A stretch of 47,260 nucleotides of DNA from Prochlorococcus sp. AG-402-M18. Its GTDB lineage: Bacteria > Cyanobacteriota > Cyanobacteriia > PCC-6307 > Cyanobiaceae. Under the pieces are notes generated by a model. It was not told the DNA's origin. It searched no databases and saw nothing but the letters and a program-made list of their open reading frames with translations. The stretch covers positions 1 through 47,260 of the forward strand of contig QCIQ01000012.1 of NCBI GenBank assembly GCA_003216595.1. The letters are read 5' to 3'. A program made the translations under genes and the position numbers. This document shows positions 8,717 through 17,947 of the stretch, in pieces; the stretch's first letter is position 1; each line of letters starts with the position of its first letter.

Positions 8717-10093
8717 CTAAGCTGCATTTTTTTGAGTATCAATACTGTCTTCACTAATTATTTTGTTAGAGAAAGAGCTATGAGATGTTGTTTGATCAAA
8801 TTTTCTAGAAATAATAGAACCAGCATTAGTTAATTTTTCTTCTAATTTTTCATAGCCTCTATCTAAGTGTTCGAGGCCCGTGAAAATACTATCTCCTTTG
8901 GCAGAGAGGCATGCAAGGATAATGGCAGCAGAAGAACGTAAATCTCCTCCTTCTACATTTGAACCTATAAGTTCTTTTACTCCTTTTATATGTGCAGTAT
9001 TTTTTTCTAAATAAATACAGGCGCCCATTTTATTTAACTCAAAAACATGTTGCATTCTCTTCTCAAAAACTTTTTCTTTGATTTTGCTTGAACCTTTTGC
9101 TGTGGCCATTAATGACATAAATGGAGCCTGAAGATCAGTTGGGAAACCAGGGAATGGACTTGTAGTTATGTCAACTCCTGAAATCTCTCTTGGAATAATT
9201 TTTAAATGATGATTCCCATAATGAGATATTGAACAGCCACATTCTTGTAATTTTGCAATAACAGCGCTCAAATGATTTGGGATTACTGGACCAATAATGA
9301 GAGGCGATCGTGTTATTGCTGCAGCAATAAGAAAAGTTCCTGCTTCTATTCTGTCGGGAATAACACAATGAGAAGTTCCGCTTAAAGATTCCACTCCAAT
9401 GATTGTGATTCTTTTCGTTCCAGCTCCAATAACCTTTGCTCCCATTGAATTGAGCATTTTCGCGAGATCCTGGATCTCTGGTTCTCTAGCGGGATTCGAT
9501 ATTGTTGTTTTGCCTAAAGCTAAGCAAGAAGCCATCAAGATGGTTTCCGTAGCTCCAACGCTGGGATAATTAAGAGTAATATTTGCTCCAAGTAATCTTT
9601 TGTTCTTGGTTGAAATTTGAGCTTTTACAACATCATTTATAACTTCAACTTCCGCTCCTAAAGCTTTTAGACCATTGATATGTTCATCAATAGGTCTGGC
9701 TCCAATATCGCAACCACCAGGTAAAGGAATTTTTGCTTCTCCAAGTCTTGTAAGTAAGGGCCCAACACAGAAAAAACTTGCTCTTAAACTATGAACTAGT
9801 TGATAGGGTAATTCAACGTTATGAATGGACTCTGAATTGATCTCGATAGAATTATTTTTTTTAGTTAACTTTGCGCCCAAATTACGGAGAATCTCTGACA
9901 TGACTTCAATGTCCGTAAGTTGTGGGACATTTTTAATGAGGAGTTTTTCTTTCGTAAGAAGAGAAGCAGCCATTAAAGCTAGTGATGAATTTTTTGCCCC
10001 ACTAACTTTTAAGACCCCACTAAGCGGACACCCTCCTTTTACCTCCAGATGTGGCGGAATAATATTCCTTTTAATTGTCGCCACACTACTCAT
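8717..10093 (-). CDS. murA: UDP-N-acetylglucosamine 1-carboxyvinyltransferase
   Basis: 458 residues. It transfers enolpyruvate from PEP to UDP-GlcNAc, the first committed step of peptidoglycan synthesis. The substrate-binding SGAKN motif (Lys34) and the active-site loop with catalytic Cys128 ([12 protein letters not shown]) are intact, so fosfomycin-type chemistry is expected. A Ser/Thr-rich tail of about 30 residues beyond the usual MurA end is present and looks disordered. The gene ends 39 nt before the tRNA-Leu 5' end on the same strand, so read-through into tRNA-Leu/argD is possible. Confidence 0.95.
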   Translation of the reverse strand: MSSVATIKRNIIPPHLEVKGGCPLSGVLKVSGAKNSSLALMAASLLTKEKLLIKNVPQLTDIEVMSEILRNLGAKLTKKNNSIEINSESIHNVELPYQLVHSLRASFFCVGPLLTRLGEAKIPLPGGCDIGARPIDEHINGLKALGAEVEVINDVVKAQISTKNKRLLGANITLNYPSVGATETILMASCLALGKTTISNPAREPEIQDLAKMLNSMGAKVIGAGTKRITIIGVESLSGTSHCVIPDRIEAGTFLIAAAITRSPLIIGPVIPNHLSAVIAKLQECGCSISHYGNHHLKIIPREISGVDITTSPFPGFPTDLQAPFMSLMATAKGSSKIKEKVFEKRMQHVFELNKMGACIYLEKNTAHIKGVKELIGSNVEGGDLRSSAAIILACLSAKGDSIFTGLEHLDRGYEKLEEKLTNAGSIISRKFDQTTSHSSFSNKIISEDSIDTQKNAA

Positions 10094-10336
10094 ATTGGAG
10101 CGAACTGCTTACCCAGCCATAATGCCAAGTGGATTTAAAATAGTCCAGTCAACCTTATTGAAAATTGATGGGTTCAAATTAAATATTGATAATGTTGAAA
10201 GTTAGAATAAAATTTTTAATATAGTTTCTCTTCAATTTAATAAGAAAATTCAGTGGTTATTTCAATGCAAGAAACTTTTCGACTTTTCATAAATTAAATA
10301 ATTTGAGGTTAGAAAATTAATAATTCATATTCGCCA

Positions 10337-11173
10337 TTGATTACAAGTAAAAGAAACCCTTTGGTTAGAAAATTAAGGGGTCTTTTGAAAAAAACTGGAC
10401 GTGAGGAGCATTCTTCTCTTTTGCTTGAGGGGTCTCATTTGTTAGAAGAGGCTTTGAAAACGAATTTTTTGCCAACAGAAGTTATTGCAACTCCTAAATG
10501 GTGTAATGAGCATGGAGAAGTTTTAAAAAAAATAGCTTCAAGATCTTTATTAACTCTAGTAACTACAAATGTTTTAGAAGCATCTTTGTCAACAGTGACA
10601 CCTGATGGTGTCGCAGCTATATTCCCACTACCAGGGTTGCCAAAACCGGGAAAAGCCCCAAAACACATTTTAGCTTTAGATAGGATTCAAGATCCTGGTA
10701 ATTTGGGAAATTTATTCCGATCAGCACTTGCGGGTGAATATGAAGTTATATGGTTGGCTTCTGGAGCAGATCCACTAAATCAAAAGGTTTTAAGATCCTC
10801 AGCTGGCTCAGTTCTTCATTTACCTTTTGAACGGATTGGATATTCATCTTCTTCAAGTATTGAAATGCTTGTTTCAAAACTCAATATTGCAATTGATGAT
10901 AATTATCAAGTAGTAGGAACAATTTCACCGAATAAAATTACTGATAAGAAAGTGAAACCTTATTGGGAATTAGACTGGGATCTCCCTACTGTATTGGTTC
11001 TTGGAAATGAAGGTTCAGGTGTTCATTCTTCTCTAGAAGCCTGTTGTACAGACTTTGTTACGTTGCCTCATAGCTCATTCGTTGATTCACTAAATGTGGC
11101 ATCTGCTGCAGTTCCTCTCTTGTTGGAGCGACAAAGAGTAAAAATGGTTAAGGGTATCCAAAAAAAACCGTGA
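10337..11173 (+). CDS. SpoU/TrmH-family RNA 2'-O-methyltransferase
   Basis: 278 residues from a TTG; the protein begins ITSKRNPLVRKL, the usual N-terminus of this family, and no better start lies upstream. The SpoU knot motifs are present: LDRIQDPGNLGNLFRSA, LVLGNEGSG and LPHSSFVDSLNVASAA, which bind SAM and the target ribose. It probably methylates a 23S rRNA or tRNA ribose; the exact nucleotide cannot be read from sequence. The last bases overlap the next gene's GTG in a GTGA junction, so it is coupled to lipoamide dehydrogenase. The 243-bp gap upstream (to murA, divergent) contains no gene I can support. Confidence 0.88.
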   Translation: MITSKRNPLVRKLRGLLKKTGREEHSSLLLEGSHLLEEALKTNFLPTEVIATPKWCNEHGEVLKKIASRSLLTLVTTNVLEASLSTVTPDGVAAIFPLPGLPKPGKAPKHILALDRIQDPGNLGNLFRSALAGEYEVIWLASGADPLNQKVLRSSAGSVLHLPFERIGYSSSSSIEMLVSKLNIAIDDNYQVVGTISPNKITDKKVKPYWELDWDLPTVLVLGNEGSGVHSSLEACCTDFVTLPHSSFVDSLNVASAAVPLLLERQRVKMVKGIQKKP

Positions 11174-12612
11174 GTGAAATTTCTTTTGACTTTGACTTAA
11201 TTGTTGTCGGAGCTGGATATGGAGGGTTTGATGCTGCTAAGCATGCCGCAGAGGCTGGCTTGAAAGTGGCTATTGTCGAATCAAGAGATATGGGAGGAAC
11301 ATGTGTCAACAGAGGCTGTGTCCCCTCTAAAGCATTACTAGCAGCTAGTGGGAAAGTTCGTGAGCTTGCAAATGTTCCTCATCTTGCGGAGTTTGGGATA
11401 CATTCCGCTCCGGTTAGATTTGAACGTAAAAAAATTGCCGAACATGCAAAAAACTTAGTTGAGACAATTCGAAAAAATCTAACTAAAACATTAGAAAGAT
11501 CTGGAGTTAAGATACTTAGAGGAGAAGGACGTTTAGAAGGTAATCAAAAGGTCGGTTTAAGAGAAACTACTGGAGTTGATAGAATTTTTTCTGCTAGAGA
11601 CATTATCTTGGCTACAGGCTCAGACCCTTTTGTACCGCCTGGGATTGAAATTGATGGACGAACTGTTTTTACAAGTGATGAGGCCATTAATTTAGAATGG
11701 TTGCCAAGATGGATTGCAATAATTGGTAGTGGCTATATAGGTTTGGAATTCGCTGATATTTATACAGCTTTAGGTTGTGAGGTAACCATGATTGAAGCTC
11801 TTGATAAAGTAATGCCTACTTTTGACCCTGATATCACGAAAATTGCTTCAAGAAACCTAATTGATAAAAGAGATATTGAAACTCGAGCTGGAGTGTTCGC
11901 TACTAAAGTTAAGCCAGGTTGTCCCGTCGAAGTCGAGCTGACAGATGCAAAGAGTCGAGAAGTGATTGAGGAGTTACAAGTTGACGCTGTTCTTGTTGCA
12001 ACAGGCCGAGTACCGTCGACTAGGAATCTAAATCTACAATCCGTTGGAGTTGAAACAATGAGAGGCTTTATTCCAATTGATGATCAGATGAGAGTATTGG
12101 TAAATGAAAAACCAGTTTCTAATCTATGGGCGGTGGGAGATGTTACGGGTAAGTTGATGTTGGCTCATACTGCTGCAGCGCAAGGGAGTATTGCAGTAGA
12201 AAATATCTTAGGAAAAGCAATAGAAATAGACTACAGAAGTATTCCTGCAGCGACTTTTACTCACCCTGAGATAAGTTCCGTTGGGCTTTCGGAAGAAGAG
12301 GCAAAAGATCTAGCGAAGAATGAAGGCTTTGAACTTGGGATCGTTAGAAGTTATTTTAAAGCGAACTCTAAGGCCTTAGCTGAATTAGAAAGTGATGGAA
12401 TTATGAAGTTGATTTTTAATAAAGAGACGGGAGAGGTCCTTGGTGCTCATATTTACGGATTACATGCAGCTGATCTCATACAAGAGGTTTCTAATGCAAT
12501 TTCTAGAAGACAACGAGTCAATGAATTAGCAAAAGAAGTTCATACTCATCCAACACTAAGTGAAGTTGTAGAGGTTGCATATAAACAGGCATCTTTACAA
12601 ATAAAGAAGTAG
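11170..12612 (+). CDS. lpd: dihydrolipoamide dehydrogenase (E3)
   Basis: 480 residues from a GTG overlapping the previous stop by 4 nt. This FAD flavoprotein reoxidises lipoamide with NAD+ in 2-oxoacid dehydrogenase complexes and possibly the glycine cleavage system. Visible are the FAD dinucleotide fold (VVGAGYGG), the redox disulfide Cys45/Cys50 in GGTCVNRGCVPSK, a second NAD fold (IIGSGYIGLEFAD), the AVGDVTG FAD motif and the C-terminal catalytic His460 with Glu465 (HTHPTLSE). pdhA (21707-20613) could use this E3, although the genes are not adjacent. Confidence 0.94.
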   Translation: MSEISFDFDLIVVGAGYGGFDAAKHAAEAGLKVAIVESRDMGGTCVNRGCVPSKALLAASGKVRELANVPHLAEFGIHSAPVRFERKKIAEHAKNLVETIRKNLTKTLERSGVKILRGEGRLEGNQKVGLRETTGVDRIFSARDIILATGSDPFVPPGIEIDGRTVFTSDEAINLEWLPRWIAIIGSGYIGLEFADIYTALGCEVTMIEALDKVMPTFDPDITKIASRNLIDKRDIETRAGVFATKVKPGCPVEVELTDAKSREVIEELQVDAVLVATGRVPSTRNLNLQSVGVETMRGFIPIDDQMRVLVNEKPVSNLWAVGDVTGKLMLAHTAAAQGSIAVENILGKAIEIDYRSIPAATFTHPEISSVGLSEEEAKDLAKNEGFELGIVRSYFKANSKALAELESDGIMKLIFNKETGEVLGAHIYGLHAADLIQEVSNAISRRQRVNELAKEVHTHPTLSEVVEVAYKQASLQIKK

Positions 12613-12656
12613 TTAAATCAAATTTTATTTTTTATAAATCATTAATTATTTAAATT

Positions 12657-13544
12657 ATGGAAATCAGAAGAAGACCTCCTAACCCAAGTATAAAAGTAGC
12701 TAATTTAGAGTATGCAATCCCTCATCCAGATTCAAAACCTAATAATATTTTGGAGGAAATTGTGTGGGAAAAACATCTAGAAGTTGAGATTGCAAGAAAA
12801 AAAGTTTCGCTTGAAGATTTAAAGAAAAAGATAAAGGATTTACCAAAAACAAAAAAATTTATAGATGCATTAAGAAATAGTAAGTCGAAACCAGCACTAA
12901 TCTCAGAAATTAAAAAAGCTAGTCCAAGTAGAGGGATAATTAGAGAGGACTTTGACGCAAGAGTGATAGGTAAAATGTATCAAGAGGGAGGTGCTAACTG
13001 CATATCAGTCTTAACAGATAAAAAATTTTTTCAAGGTGGTTTTGATGTCTTAGTTGAAGTTAGAAAGGAAATTACAATCCCAATACTATGTAAGGATTTT
13101 ATTCTTTACCCCTATCAGCTTTACCAAGCAAGAGCTGCGGGCGCTGATGCGGCCCTTTTGATAGCTGCAATCCTGACTGATTCAGATTTAAAGTATTTAT
13201 CTAAGGTCGCTGAACATTTGGGACTGACAATATTAGTAGAGGTTCATGACTCAGAAGAACTTGAACGAGTACTAAATATTAATGCATTTAATTTAATAGG
13301 TATCAACAATAGAAATTTAAAGAGTTTTAAAACTGATCTTGAAGTTACAAAGGAATTGGCTAAGAATTATGCCAACAGAATCAAAGAAAATTCTATTACT
13401 TTGGTAAGCGAATCAGGTTTATTTACTCGCGAGGATTTGGCCTTAGTAAAGAGTTATGGTGCTGATGCTGTCTTGGTTGGTGAATCTCTTATGTCACAGG
13501 AAGATATATTAGGTGGAGTTAAAAAGTTAATTGGTAACTTATAA
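12657..13544 (+). CDS. trpC: indole-3-glycerol phosphate synthase
   Basis: 295 residues. It closes the indole ring from CdRP in tryptophan synthesis. The TIM-barrel motifs are clear: [14 protein letters not shown], the [12 protein letters not shown] strand, the catalytic Glu-bearing [16 protein letters not shown] and SESGL. An N-terminal extension of about 35 residues precedes the barrel, as in other cyanobacterial enzymes. It is a standalone trpC, 44 nt after lpd, and faces the sodX gene with a 33-bp gap. Confidence 0.95.
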   Translation: MEIRRRPPNPSIKVANLEYAIPHPDSKPNNILEEIVWEKHLEVEIARKKVSLEDLKKKIKDLPKTKKFIDALRNSKSKPALISEIKKASPSRGIIREDFDARVIGKMYQEGGANCISVLTDKKFFQGGFDVLVEVRKEITIPILCKDFILYPYQLYQARAAGADAALLIAAILTDSDLKYLSKVAEHLGLTILVEVHDSEELERVLNINAFNLIGINNRNLKSFKTDLEVTKELAKNYANRIKENSITLVSESGLFTREDLALVKSYGADAVLVGESLMSQEDILGGVKKLIGNL

Positions 13545-13577
13545 ATTAAGAAAAAGATCTATACCAATCACTTAAAT

Positions 13578-13955
13578 CTATTTAGAGAAAATTTTGTCTA
13601 CTTTTCCAATTATTTTATCTAATTCAATTAAACCCAATTCTCGACTATCAGTACTTGACAAGGAGTTGTCTCCCCTTAAATCAAATTTATTTTGATAAAT
13701 CCTATGAATTCTCTTAATTATTAACTTATTTTTTGTTTTTGGATGAGAGGCAACGACGATATCGCCAATCTCTAAGTCAATATTTTCTGGATTTAATTTT
13801 TTATATGTTATTAAATCTCCCTCTTTAAGCGTTCCTTCCATAGAAGTACCGACAACACGTAAATGTTGTCGGTAACCGATTATTAAAGCAAATAAAGTGA
13901 ATAAGTCTGGCTTGTGGAAAAGGTTTTTATCAGCTTGCGGTAACCCAGCTATCAT
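13578..13955 (-). CDS. sodX: nickel superoxide dismutase maturation protease (S26 family)
   Basis: 125 residues. A small S24/S26-type peptidase with the catalytic Ser38 in VGTSMEGTL and Lys81 in IIKRIHR, plus the RGDNSLSSTDSR box typical of signal peptidases. No clear membrane anchor is present, unlike ordinary LepB. It overlaps sodN by 26 nt, the usual arrangement of the NiSOD pair. By family knowledge it cuts the NiSOD propeptide to free the nickel-binding N-terminal histidine. Low GC and spacing match its neighbours. Confidence 0.88.
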   Translation of the reverse strand: MIAGLPQADKNLFHKPDLFTLFALIIGYRQHLRVVGTSMEGTLKEGDLITYKKLNPENIDLEIGDIVVASHPKTKNKLIIKRIHRIYQNKFDLRGDNSLSSTDSRELGLIELDKIIGKVDKIFSK

Positions 13956-14400
13956 TTCTACCTTTTGAAGACCAAAACATCGAGTGAATCTTTTGTACAG
14001 CTCCTAAAAGTTCTTCCGCCTTGGTTTGATCAATATTTACCTTGCATGCACTACAAAGCTTTGCTGCTTTCCAAAAAGTGTCATGAAGATCTGGATATGT
14101 AGCTAAGTGTTCAGGCTTGAAGTAATCAGTCCAGAGAATTAGAAGTTCTTTTTTTGTCTTTTGTGATTCTTCTTCTTTAATTGCAACGAAGCGAGAAAAA
14201 GTATTGTTATAAGCTGAAATGGAAGCTTGATCGTTACCAGCTGGAGCTAAAGCTATAAGTTTTTTGGTCATAGACAAAACGGCCTCTGCGGCAACTCTCG
14301 CAGAAGCAGGGTCGTATACACCGCAAGGTCCGTCACAGTGAGCGTGAACAGATTTTGCTGGTAGCTTGTTAAAGATTGATCTAAGTGTTTCGCGCAACAT
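13930..14400 (-). CDS. sodN: nickel superoxide dismutase
   Basis: 156 residues from the ATG at 14400. The nickel hook HCDGPCGVYDP begins at residue 21, so removal of a 20-residue propeptide would expose His21 (mature His1), with Cys22, Cys26 and Tyr29 as nickel/catalytic residues; the mature form is 136 residues. A TTG at 14451 in the same frame is less likely because it lies inside a stable hairpin. NiSOD replaces Fe- or Mn-SOD in most marine picocyanobacteria, saving iron. The 3' end overlaps the maturation protease, so the two are co-translated. Confidence 0.96.
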   Translation of the reverse strand: MLRETLRSIFNKLPAKSVHAHCDGPCGVYDPASARVAAEAVLSMTKKLIALAPAGNDQASISAYNNTFSRFVAIKEEESQKTKKELLILWTDYFKPEHLATYPDLHDTFWKAAKLCSACKVNIDQTKAEELLGAVQKIHSMFWSSKGRNDSWVTAS

Positions 14401-14434
14401 CTGAAAATAATTTGAGAAATTTTTTTTTACAATA

Positions 14435-14458
14435 ATGGCGTTTGTCAACAAACGCCAT
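14435..14458. terminator. stem-loop between FKBP and sodN, terminator-like on + strand
   Basis: Two perfect 10-bp arms (ATGGCGTTTG / CAAACGCCAT) around a TCAA loop, followed on the plus strand by AATTTTTT. It therefore looks like an intrinsic terminator for rightward transcription, although no plus-strand gene ends here; it could stop read-through from trpC running antisense to sodX-sodN. On the minus strand it lies 35 nt before the sodN ATG and has only a weak U-run, so it could be a weak FKBP terminator or a leader hairpin. Confidence 0.6.
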
Positions 14459-14494
14459 AATTTTTTCTAGAGCTTTCTGAATAATTTAAGAAAT

Positions 14495-15094
14495 TTACTT
14501 AACACCCAATAATTCCACTTCAAAAGTTAAAACCGAATTAGGGGGGATTGGACCTATTCCTCTACTGCCATACCCCAATTCTGGAGGGATGACTAATTTT
14601 CTTTTACCTCCAACTTTCATTCCTGCGACGCCCTCATCCCAACCCTTTATCACCATCCCTGCACCTAAAGAAAATTCAAAAGGACCTCTTCCATAACTGC
14701 TGTCAAATTCTTTTCCATCATCAAGTGTGCCCTTGTAATTTACTGAGACACTTGTTCCTGGAGTAGCTTCTTGACCATCGCCTAAAACTAATTCAGTTAT
14801 TTTTAGCCCACTTGAAGTTACTTGATATGATCCTCTCTCAGCCCCTCCTAGAGAAGCGTTGCTTGCACTGGTTTTATCTGAAGCCATAGTAAAAAGTGAT
14901 GGATTAGGGTCTTCTGGGTCTAATTCAAATGGATTAGTTACAGTCTCGCTGGTTTTTGTGGATTGCCTTACATCAGCTTGGATTGGTTGGTCGATTTGTA
15001 AGGCAGTTGTTGGAGTTGGTGAGATGATTTGACTGATTACTGCAATCATCAAGCAGCTGAGGCAAACAGAAAAGCTAATTAAGATTTCTCTCAC
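14495..15094 (-). CDS. FKBP-type peptidyl-prolyl cis-trans isomerase, membrane-anchored or secreted
   Basis: 199 residues. An N-terminal hydrophobic segment (about residues 4-25) is followed by a linker rich in Ser, Thr and Pro, then a complete FKBP domain (about 90-199) with [19 protein letters not shown], the [18 protein letters not shown] block and a FEVELLGV end. It should isomerise X-Pro bonds in proteins at the membrane or in the periplasm/thylakoid lumen. No credible lipobox is seen. It precedes sodN on the same strand with 94 nt between them, including a hairpin. Confidence 0.9.
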   Translation of the reverse strand: MREILISFSVCLSCLMIAVISQIISPTPTTALQIDQPIQADVRQSTKTSETVTNPFELDPEDPNPSLFTMASDKTSASNASLGGAERGSYQVTSSGLKITELVLGDGQEATPGTSVSVNYKGTLDDGKEFDSSYGRGPFEFSLGAGMVIKGWDEGVAGMKVGGKRKLVIPPELGYGSRGIGPIPPNSVLTFEVELLGVK

Positions 15095-15213
15095 AGCAAT
15101 ATTAAGTAGTCGGAAATATTCTTACAGATGAATACCCAAATTACATCTATTTAAAAGATAACTAACCAGAAACTATGAATTTTATCGGTGTATATTTTAT
15201 CTAAATTAGATTT

Positions 15214-16692
15214 ATGAATAATATCTACTCTCTTTTTTTTAAAGCTTTTGTTGGGGGGGGGCTAGCAGGAATCTCCCTTAGTGAAGGCAATTATATATGC
15301 ATGCTTTTGGGAATATCTTTACTTTGGCCTGCTAGTAAGAATCCATGGGGAGGCTTTTGTTGGGGTGCGATGGCTATTTTATGGAGTCATAAGTGGTTGC
15401 TCTATTTGCATCCAATCAGTTGGGTAGGGATAAACTCAAGTTTAAGCTTGCCTATTACAATTTCTATATGGCTTTTTTGCGGAGCCTTTGGAGGGGCTCT
15501 GGTGTTTATTTGGTCGGCTTTGAGTAGCTTTTTAGCTCCTGGAAGACTGCAATTTTCTAAATTAGAGAATAAGTTTATTTATGCCGTCTTATTGTCAACA
15601 ATATGGGGCCTAACTGAAGAACTACTATCTAGAGGCCCCTTGTTTTGGATTGGTGTAGGGTCAAGTTTATTACCACAAGATAGATATTTGGCTGGATTAG
15701 CAAGATGGATAGGTTCGGGAGGCTTGGCCTCAATCCATCTTTTAGCTGGATGGTGGATTTGGCAACTTTCAATTGCTTTCCAAACTAGAAAAAAACTCAA
15801 GAAATTAATTATTCTTGGCTTTGCTTATTTTTCGTTGGCTCATTTAATTGGATTTATCTTGTTGTTGGATTCTCCAATTGATTCGGCAGAAAAGGTCGCG
15901 ATGTGGCAAACAAATATTCCAATAAGACAAAAATTTAGTCAGGAAGAAATAAATGCTTTGCCTTCAAAAGTAAATAGAGCATTAACTGATGCTGTTGAAA
16001 TGAATGCATCTTTTTTAATTGCACCAGAGGGAACGTTGCCTCTGGATAGATCAAAGATTCGAGATTTTCCTATTAAATTTTTATCTGGAGGTTTCAGGAA
16101 AAAAAATGGTTCTCTACGAAGTTCACTATTAGTTTTTAATCCAGGTGAAAAGTCTTTTTCGGATGTATTGGATAAATCTAGATTAGTTCCTCTAGGAGAA
16201 TGGATTCCCAAATTGCCAAATTTTATGAAAAATGGTCTTTCTGCAGTAGGTGGAATTGAAGGTGGTAATTCATCAAGATTTCTCGATTGGGATGGCCCAT
16301 CTTTTGCAGGTGCTATTTGTTATGAATTGAGTAACGGGAAAGCCGTAGCTAAAGCAGTAAATCAAGGTGCTAAATGGATTTTAGTGATTGCAAATTTAGA
16401 TCCCTATCCTATTTCTTTACAGAGACAATTTTTATCTATTGCTCAATTAAGGAGTATTGAAACATCAAAAAATTTAATCTCTGTTTCCAATACTGGCCCC
16501 ACGTCTTTGATTAAAAGTAATGGGGAAATTGATACTCTTCTTAATCCAAATAAAGAACTTGTTAAAATCGTTGATCTGGAATTAAATGGAAAGAAAACAA
16601 TATATACATTAATTTATAACTTACCTTTGATTTCAGTTATATTTATTAGTTTAATAGCCGTTTTGCGATTACGTAAGTATGATTTTCATTGA
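15214..16692 (+). CDS. lnt: apolipoprotein N-acyltransferase
   Basis: 492 residues. About six to seven N-terminal membrane helices (residues 5-220) are followed by a nitrilase-type domain with the catalytic triad Glu272 (APEGT), Lys321 ([10 protein letters not shown]) and Cys369 (AICYE), and a final membrane helix near the C-terminus. It adds the third acyl chain to lipoproteins in the inner membrane. A run of nine G (15253-15261) encodes Gly14-16, unusual in this AT-rich DNA and a possible slippage site. The 3' end overlaps mnmA (convergent) by 7 nt. Confidence 0.9.
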   Translation: MNNIYSLFFKAFVGGGLAGISLSEGNYICMLLGISLLWPASKNPWGGFCWGAMAILWSHKWLLYLHPISWVGINSSLSLPITISIWLFCGAFGGALVFIWSALSSFLAPGRLQFSKLENKFIYAVLLSTIWGLTEELLSRGPLFWIGVGSSLLPQDRYLAGLARWIGSGGLASIHLLAGWWIWQLSIAFQTRKKLKKLIILGFAYFSLAHLIGFILLLDSPIDSAEKVAMWQTNIPIRQKFSQEEINALPSKVNRALTDAVEMNASFLIAPEGTLPLDRSKIRDFPIKFLSGGFRKKNGSLRSSLLVFNPGEKSFSDVLDKSRLVPLGEWIPKLPNFMKNGLSAVGGIEGGNSSRFLDWDGPSFAGAICYELSNGKAVAKAVNQGAKWILVIANLDPYPISLQRQFLSIAQLRSIETSKNLISVSNTGPTSLIKSNGEIDTLLNPNKELVKIVDLELNGKKTIYTLIYNLPLISVIFISLIAVLRLRKYDFH

Positions 16693-17897
16693 TATTCTTT
16701 CGAAATAATTCCTCCTCCTAATACATAATCACCCTTATAAAATACTGCTGCTTGTCCAGGAGTAATTGAAAATTGATCTTCTTCAAAATGAATATGACAT
16801 TTATAACAATAATTTTGTTTACTACTATCGATAATTGGTATTAACTTTGCTTGCACAGCTCTGCTTCTATATCTGATTTGAACCTCAACTTCTATTGGTT
16901 TTTGAGGCGCTTCAATAGATACCCAATTTATATCTTTGACAATACACTCTGACTTGCCAGAATCTTCTCTTGGGGCAACAATTACTCTGTTGAAAGAGGC
17001 ATCAATTGCAACAACATGGAGAGGAACTTCCCATGCAATACCTAATCCCTTTCGTTGCCCTATCGTGAAATGCTGAATTCCATTATGAGAGCCTATGACT
17101 TTACCATTCTTAAGGACAATTTCTCCTTCCTTTTGGGGTAGATACTTATCAATAAAAGCATTCATTGATCCGTAATGTTCAGCAAGACAAAGGTCTTGAC
17201 TTTCAGGTTTTTCGGCAGTTTTTAATGAATGTTTAAAAGCTTCGATTCGTGTTATCTCTTTCGTTAATTCTCCAAGAGGAAAAATTGTTTTTCCTAAGAT
17301 TTCTTGTGGGAGATCATATAAAAAATAGCTTTGATCTTTGTTGAGATCTTTACCTCTTAAAAGCTTATGCCTTTTAATTCCATCATTCGGAAGATGATTT
17401 CTGTCGAAAGATTCATTTGAATACCTAATTCTTGCGTAATGACCTGTAGCGATCTTTTCGATATTTTTATTTTCTCTAACCCATTTCAGCATTTCTGAGA
17501 ATTTGACTGATTTATTGCAGCGAGAGCAGGGTAAAGGAGTAATTCCTTCTTCATATCCTTTTACGACATTATTGATTATTTCTTTTTGGAAAATTTCTTT
17601 TGAATCGACTATGTGATGCTTAATTCCAAGTTGATCACATATCCCTGCTGCATCAATTAATCCATCTGAGCAGCAAGACCCTTTCCCTTTCATTAGCCAC
17701 AAAGTTAATCCCACTACATCCCAACCAGCTTCACAGAGGAGAGCAGCCGTTAAGGAGCTATCTACTCCTCCGGAAAGCCCCACTACAACCGAATGATTTC
17801 CAGAAAATTCCTGCAGTCTTCTTAATGTTTTCGCGACTGTTTCTTCTGAAGTCAAATGATTTAAAACTTTTTTTGTTTCTCTTGTTTCCACATTCAT
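16686..17897 (-). CDS. mnmA: tRNA-specific 2-thiouridylase
   Basis: 403 residues. It thiolates U34 of Lys, Glu and Gln tRNAs using ATP and sulfur relayed from a cysteine desulfurase. The PP-loop GLSGGVDSS (residues 40-48), catalytic Cys124 (PLPCSRCNK) and Cys237 (SQDLCLAEH) and the C-terminal beta-barrel are intact. A Cys-rich segment, [16 protein letters not shown] (residues 72-87), follows the PP-loop. The gene is divergent from the NAD(P)H-hydrate repair gene with only about 50-80 bp between starts. Confidence 0.95.
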   Translation of the reverse strand: MNVETRETKKVLNHLTSEETVAKTLRRLQEFSGNHSVVVGLSGGVDSSLTAALLCEAGWDVVGLTLWLMKGKGSCCSDGLIDAAGICDQLGIKHHIVDSKEIFQKEIINNVVKGYEEGITPLPCSRCNKSVKFSEMLKWVRENKNIEKIATGHYARIRYSNESFDRNHLPNDGIKRHKLLRGKDLNKDQSYFLYDLPQEILGKTIFPLGELTKEITRIEAFKHSLKTAEKPESQDLCLAEHYGSMNAFIDKYLPQKEGEIVLKNGKVIGSHNGIQHFTIGQRKGLGIAWEVPLHVVAIDASFNRVIVAPREDSGKSECIVKDINWVSIEAPQKPIEVEVQIRYRSRAVQAKLIPIIDSSKQNYCYKCHIHFEEDQFSITPGQAAVFYKGDYVLGGGIISKEYQ

Positions 17898-17947
17898 GGG
17901 AATTGATAGTAGCTTCTATTAATAGTTGGTTTGGTTGCTTTTTGATT

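Noticed and set aside
9825-10205. 126-codon frame opposite the murA start
   Set aside because: Mostly antisense to the conserved murA 5' end, with no family-like sequence.
14443-14448. TTGACA on the minus strand as a sodN -35 box
   Set aside because: It lies in the loop of a stable hairpin and no -10 box sits at 16-18 nt.
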